Assembly (NCBI GenBank): GCA_021821425.1
Contig: JAKACL010000132.1
Span: 1-7,987 of the forward strand
DNA length: 7,987 bases
DNA from: Pseudomonadota bacterium
GTDB taxonomy: Bacteria > Pseudomonadota > Gammaproteobacteria > Burkholderiales > Thiobacillaceae
Direction of reading: 5' to 3'
Below are positions 6,432-7,987 of the stretch, piece by piece. Within the stretch, counting starts at the first letter, position 1; each line of letters starts with the position of its first letter. The notes under the pieces were generated by a model, which did not search any database, had not been told where the DNA came from, and saw only the letters and a list, made by a program, of their open reading frames with translations. Position numbers and translations under genes: made by a program.

Positions 6432-6899
6432 ATGCCCATCGTCCGAACTTTTCTTCTGTTGAGCCTGATTCTGGCTGCCCCAGCGCAGGCGGAAATCTAT
6501 AAATACGTCGACGAGAACGGGCAGGTGACATTTACCGATGTCTACAGGAAAGGCGCCCAGCGGATCGATCTGCCGGGTGCGCCGAAGCCGTTGGCGCCCG
6601 CCGGCAAGGCGCCCATTCGGGCTTCCGCGCCCAGTCCGGCGAATTTCCCGCGCATCGACGCCGGCACCCAGAAGCGCCGCGACGACATCCGGCGCCAGGT
6701 GCTGCAGGACGAAATCGATGGCGAGCGCCGCAACGCCGAGGAGGCACGGCGCCAGCTGACGCTGGGTGAACGCCTGCAGCCCGGCGAGCGCGCCTCCGAC
6801 ACCAGCTATGTCAATCGCGTGAACCGCCTGCGCGCCGCGCTGCAGCAGCACGAACAGAACGTCACCGCGATCCAGCGCGAGCTCGCCAACCTGCGCTAG
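6432..6899 (+). CDS. DUF4124-domain secreted protein
   Basis: Function unknown. 155 residues, with a clear Sec signal peptide: MPIVRTFLLLSLILAAPAQA with likely cleavage after AQA (residue 20). The mature protein begins EIYKYVDENGQVTFTD (21-36), the short beta-rich DUF4124 motif that often starts small periplasmic proteins of Beta- and Gammaproteobacteria. A Pro/Ala linker (about 45-70) follows, then charged Arg/Glu/Gln-rich helices (about 77-112 and 128-155) likely to form a coiled coil. There is no lipobox Cys, so it should be periplasmic and soluble. An in-frame ATG at 6405 would put nine residues before the signal peptide and has no better ribosome site, so the shorter form is preferred. 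It sits between glnA and ntrB but shows no sign of a nitrogen role. Confidence 0.85.
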   Translation: MPIVRTFLLLSLILAAPAQAEIYKYVDENGQVTFTDVYRKGAQRIDLPGAPKPLAPAGKAPIRASAPSPANFPRIDAGTQKRRDDIRRQVLQDEIDGERRNAEEARRQLTLGERLQPGERASDTSYVNRVNRLRAALQQHEQNVTAIQRELANLR

Positions 6900-6914
6900 C
6901 TTGAGCGCCCCGCT

Positions 6915-6956
6915 GGGCAGGGCTGGCGCCGCCTTCGATTCGGCTGCAGCCTGCCC
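6915..6956 (+). terminator. long stem-loop after the DUF4124 gene, U-poor terminator candidate
   Basis: GGGCAGG (6915-6921) pairs with CCTGCCC (6950-6956); inside, CTG/CAG with a bulge and GCCG/CGGC can extend the stem. It starts 16 nt after the stop codon. The bases after it (GTGTGGGG) have no U-run, so intrinsic termination would be weak; it may instead protect the 3' end. Confidence 0.4.
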
Positions 6957-7019
6957 GTGTGGGGTGCGGGTCAGCCTGTGTCCACCCGTTGTATGCCGAT
7001 ACGCATGCAATACGCACGC

Positions 7020-7035
7020 TGGCACAATCAGTGCT
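7020..7035 (+). promoter_or_regulatory. promoter candidate of ntrB, sigma-54-like or extended -10
   Basis: TGGCACAATCAGTGCT has the sigma-54 spacing (GG at 7021, GC at 7033, 10 bases between) with two consensus mismatches. It would start transcription at about 7046, only 2 nt before the ATG. The same bases also read as an extended -10, TG-N-CACAAT (7020-7028), starting near 7035 with a 13-nt leader. The sequence alone does not decide, and no NtrC dyad like those at glnA is seen in the 148-bp gap. Confidence 0.4.
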
Positions 7036-7047
7036 TCAATAGCGTGC

Positions 7048-7987
7048 ATGAGCATGCTGCGGCCCCCCCCCACCGACTTTTCCGGGCTCGATTGCCTGTC
7101 GACCGGTACCCTGGTACTGGATGACGAAGACGGCATCGTCTATGTCAACCCTGCGGCGGAAACCCTGTTGGGCATGTCCGGCGTGCTGTTGGCGGGCGAA
7201 CACGCGGACCGCGTGTTCGAGCGCAGCCCCGAACTGCTGGCAGCGATCCGGACCGTGCGCGACGCGCAGGAAACGGTGATCGAGCATGAACTCGACGTGT
7301 TGGTGGGCGGGCATCCGCCGATCCGTCTCGGCTGCAACCTGTCGCCGCTGGAGGTGCCGCAACAGGGCGTGCTGATCGAAATGCGCGCGGTCGATCCGCA
7401 TCTGCGCATCGCCCGCCTGGAGCAGGCGCGGCTGCAGCAGGAGGCCAACCGCGAACTGCTGCGCAACCTGGCGCACGAGATCAAGAATCCGCTCGGCGGC
7501 ATTCGCGGCGCCGCGCAATTGCTGGAACACGAACTGCCGCGCGAAAGCCTGCGCGAATACACCCAGGTCATCATCAAGGAATCCGATCGTCTGCAGTCTT
7601 TGATGGAGCGCTTACTGACACCGCACCGAATGCCCCGTTTTGGTGCGGTCAACATTCACGAAGTGCTGGAGCGCGTCCGCAGCCTGATTCTGGCCGAAAC
7701 GCCGAGCGTGACGCTGCGGCGCGACTACGACATCAGCCTGCCCGAAATCCGCGCCGACGCCGAGCAGCTGATCCAGGCCGCGCTCAACATCGCACGCAAC
7801 GCGGTGCAGGCAATGCACGGTAACGGGCATGGGCACGGTAACGGGCATGGGCATGGCCAGGGCGAGATCATCTTCAAGACCCGGGTGGCGCGGCAGATCA
7901 CGCTGGAAAGCCGGCGCTACCGGCTGGGCCTGCGGATCGAGATCATCGACAACGGCCCGGGCATTCCCGACGACATCCGCGAGCAGA
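7048..7987 (+). CDS. ntrB: NtrB (GlnL) nitrogen-regulation sensor histidine kinase (N-terminal part)
   Basis: Soluble cytoplasmic two-component kinase that phosphorylates, or with PII dephosphorylates, the sigma-54 activator NtrC. 313 codons are visible; the frame is open at the window edge, and only the C-terminal ATP-binding motifs are missing. A PAS domain covers about 10-115 (VLDDEDGIVYVNPAAETLLG). The dimerisation H-box is NLAHEIKNPLGGIRGAAQLL with phospho-acceptor His143. The N-box is AALNIARNAVQA with Asn251, and the G1 box DNGPGIPD is near the edge. There are no membrane segments, as usual for NtrB. Two oddities: codons 6-8 are a run of nine C, and residues 257-270 are a His/Gly/Asn repeat where E. 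coli GlnL has a short loop. The ATG at 7048 is chosen because no start codon follows the C-run before the PAS domain; the ATG at 7054 is an alternative. No Shine-Dalgarno is visible. Confidence 0.95.
   Translation, partial: MSMLRPPPTDFSGLDCLSTGTLVLDDEDGIVYVNPAAETLLGMSGVLLAGEHADRVFERSPELLAAIRTVRDAQETVIEHELDVLVGGHPPIRLGCNLSPLEVPQQGVLIEMRAVDPHLRIARLEQARLQQEANRELLRNLAHEIKNPLGGIRGAAQLLEHELPRESLREYTQVIIKESDRLQSLMERLLTPHRMPRFGAVNIHEVLERVRSLILAETPSVTLRRDYDISLPEIRADAEQLIQAALNIARNAVQAMHGNGHGHGNGHGHGQGEIIFKTRVARQITLESRRYRLGLRIEIIDNGPGIPDDIREQ
7063..7071 (+). repeat. nine-base poly-C run in ntrB codons 6-8
   Basis: Nine consecutive C encode Pro-Pro-Pro just after the start. Gain or loss of one C would shift the frame ahead of every NtrB domain. 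The frame is intact as given. Confidence 0.9.
7815..7850 (+). repeat. 18-bp perfect tandem repeat within ntrB
   Basis: GCACGGTAACGGGCATGG occurs twice back to back (7815-7832 and 7833-7850), followed by a partial third copy GCATGG (7851-7856). The unit is 18 bp, so the frame is kept and each copy adds six residues, read as HGNGHG, to the loop after the N-box. Confidence 0.95.

Noticed and set aside
6417..7136. Minus-strand open frame of 239 codons opposite the DUF4124 gene
   Set aside because: It would erase a gene with a clear signal peptide and DUF4124 motif, and it runs through the ntrB promoter region.

Overview
The window looks like ordinary core chromosome of a GC-rich betaproteobacterium. 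I infer this from the gene set and order and from protein style: a 469-residue adenylylatable glutamine synthetase, an NtrB-type kinase downstream of it, and aroE followed by mtgA. I cannot name the genus. I see no tRNA, rRNA, insertion sequence, phage gene or CRISPR array.

Left half (1-4650), all on the minus strand and read from right to left: a single-domain rhodanese, aroE (shikimate dehydrogenase), mtgA (peptidoglycan glycosyltransferase), mgtE (Mg2+ channel) and msbA (lipid A flippase, cut by the window edge). aroE/mtgA and mgtE/msbA each overlap by 4 bp (ATGA and GTGA), so each pair is probably translationally coupled. Gaps of 79 bp (rhodanese-aroE) and 88 bp (mtgA-mgtE) separate the pairs. 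Most of these products serve the cell envelope or its precursors.

Right half (4651-7987), plus strand: glnA with a strong terminator, a small secreted DUF4124 protein, and the start of ntrB (glnL), the nitrogen-sensing histidine kinase, cut by the window edge. The 250-bp region between the divergent rhodanese gene and glnA is the most informative part. It holds two perfect 17-bp NtrC-type dyads 31 bp apart and a good -24/-12 (sigma-54) promoter. The dyads lie at about -140 and -109 from the predicted start, essentially the layout known for E. coli glnAp2. NtrB would control phosphorylation of NtrC (presumably encoded just beyond the window), and NtrC would activate glnA, so the pieces form one nitrogen-control loop.

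I found no new multi-gene system. The points worth a second look are local: the NtrC sites abutting the promoter of the divergent rhodanese, a mis-spaced TGGCAC decoy in front of glnA, a nine-C run at codons 6-8 of ntrB, an 18-bp tandem repeat that puts a His/Gly-rich loop next to the NtrB N-box, and a near-perfect tandem repeat ahead of aroE.
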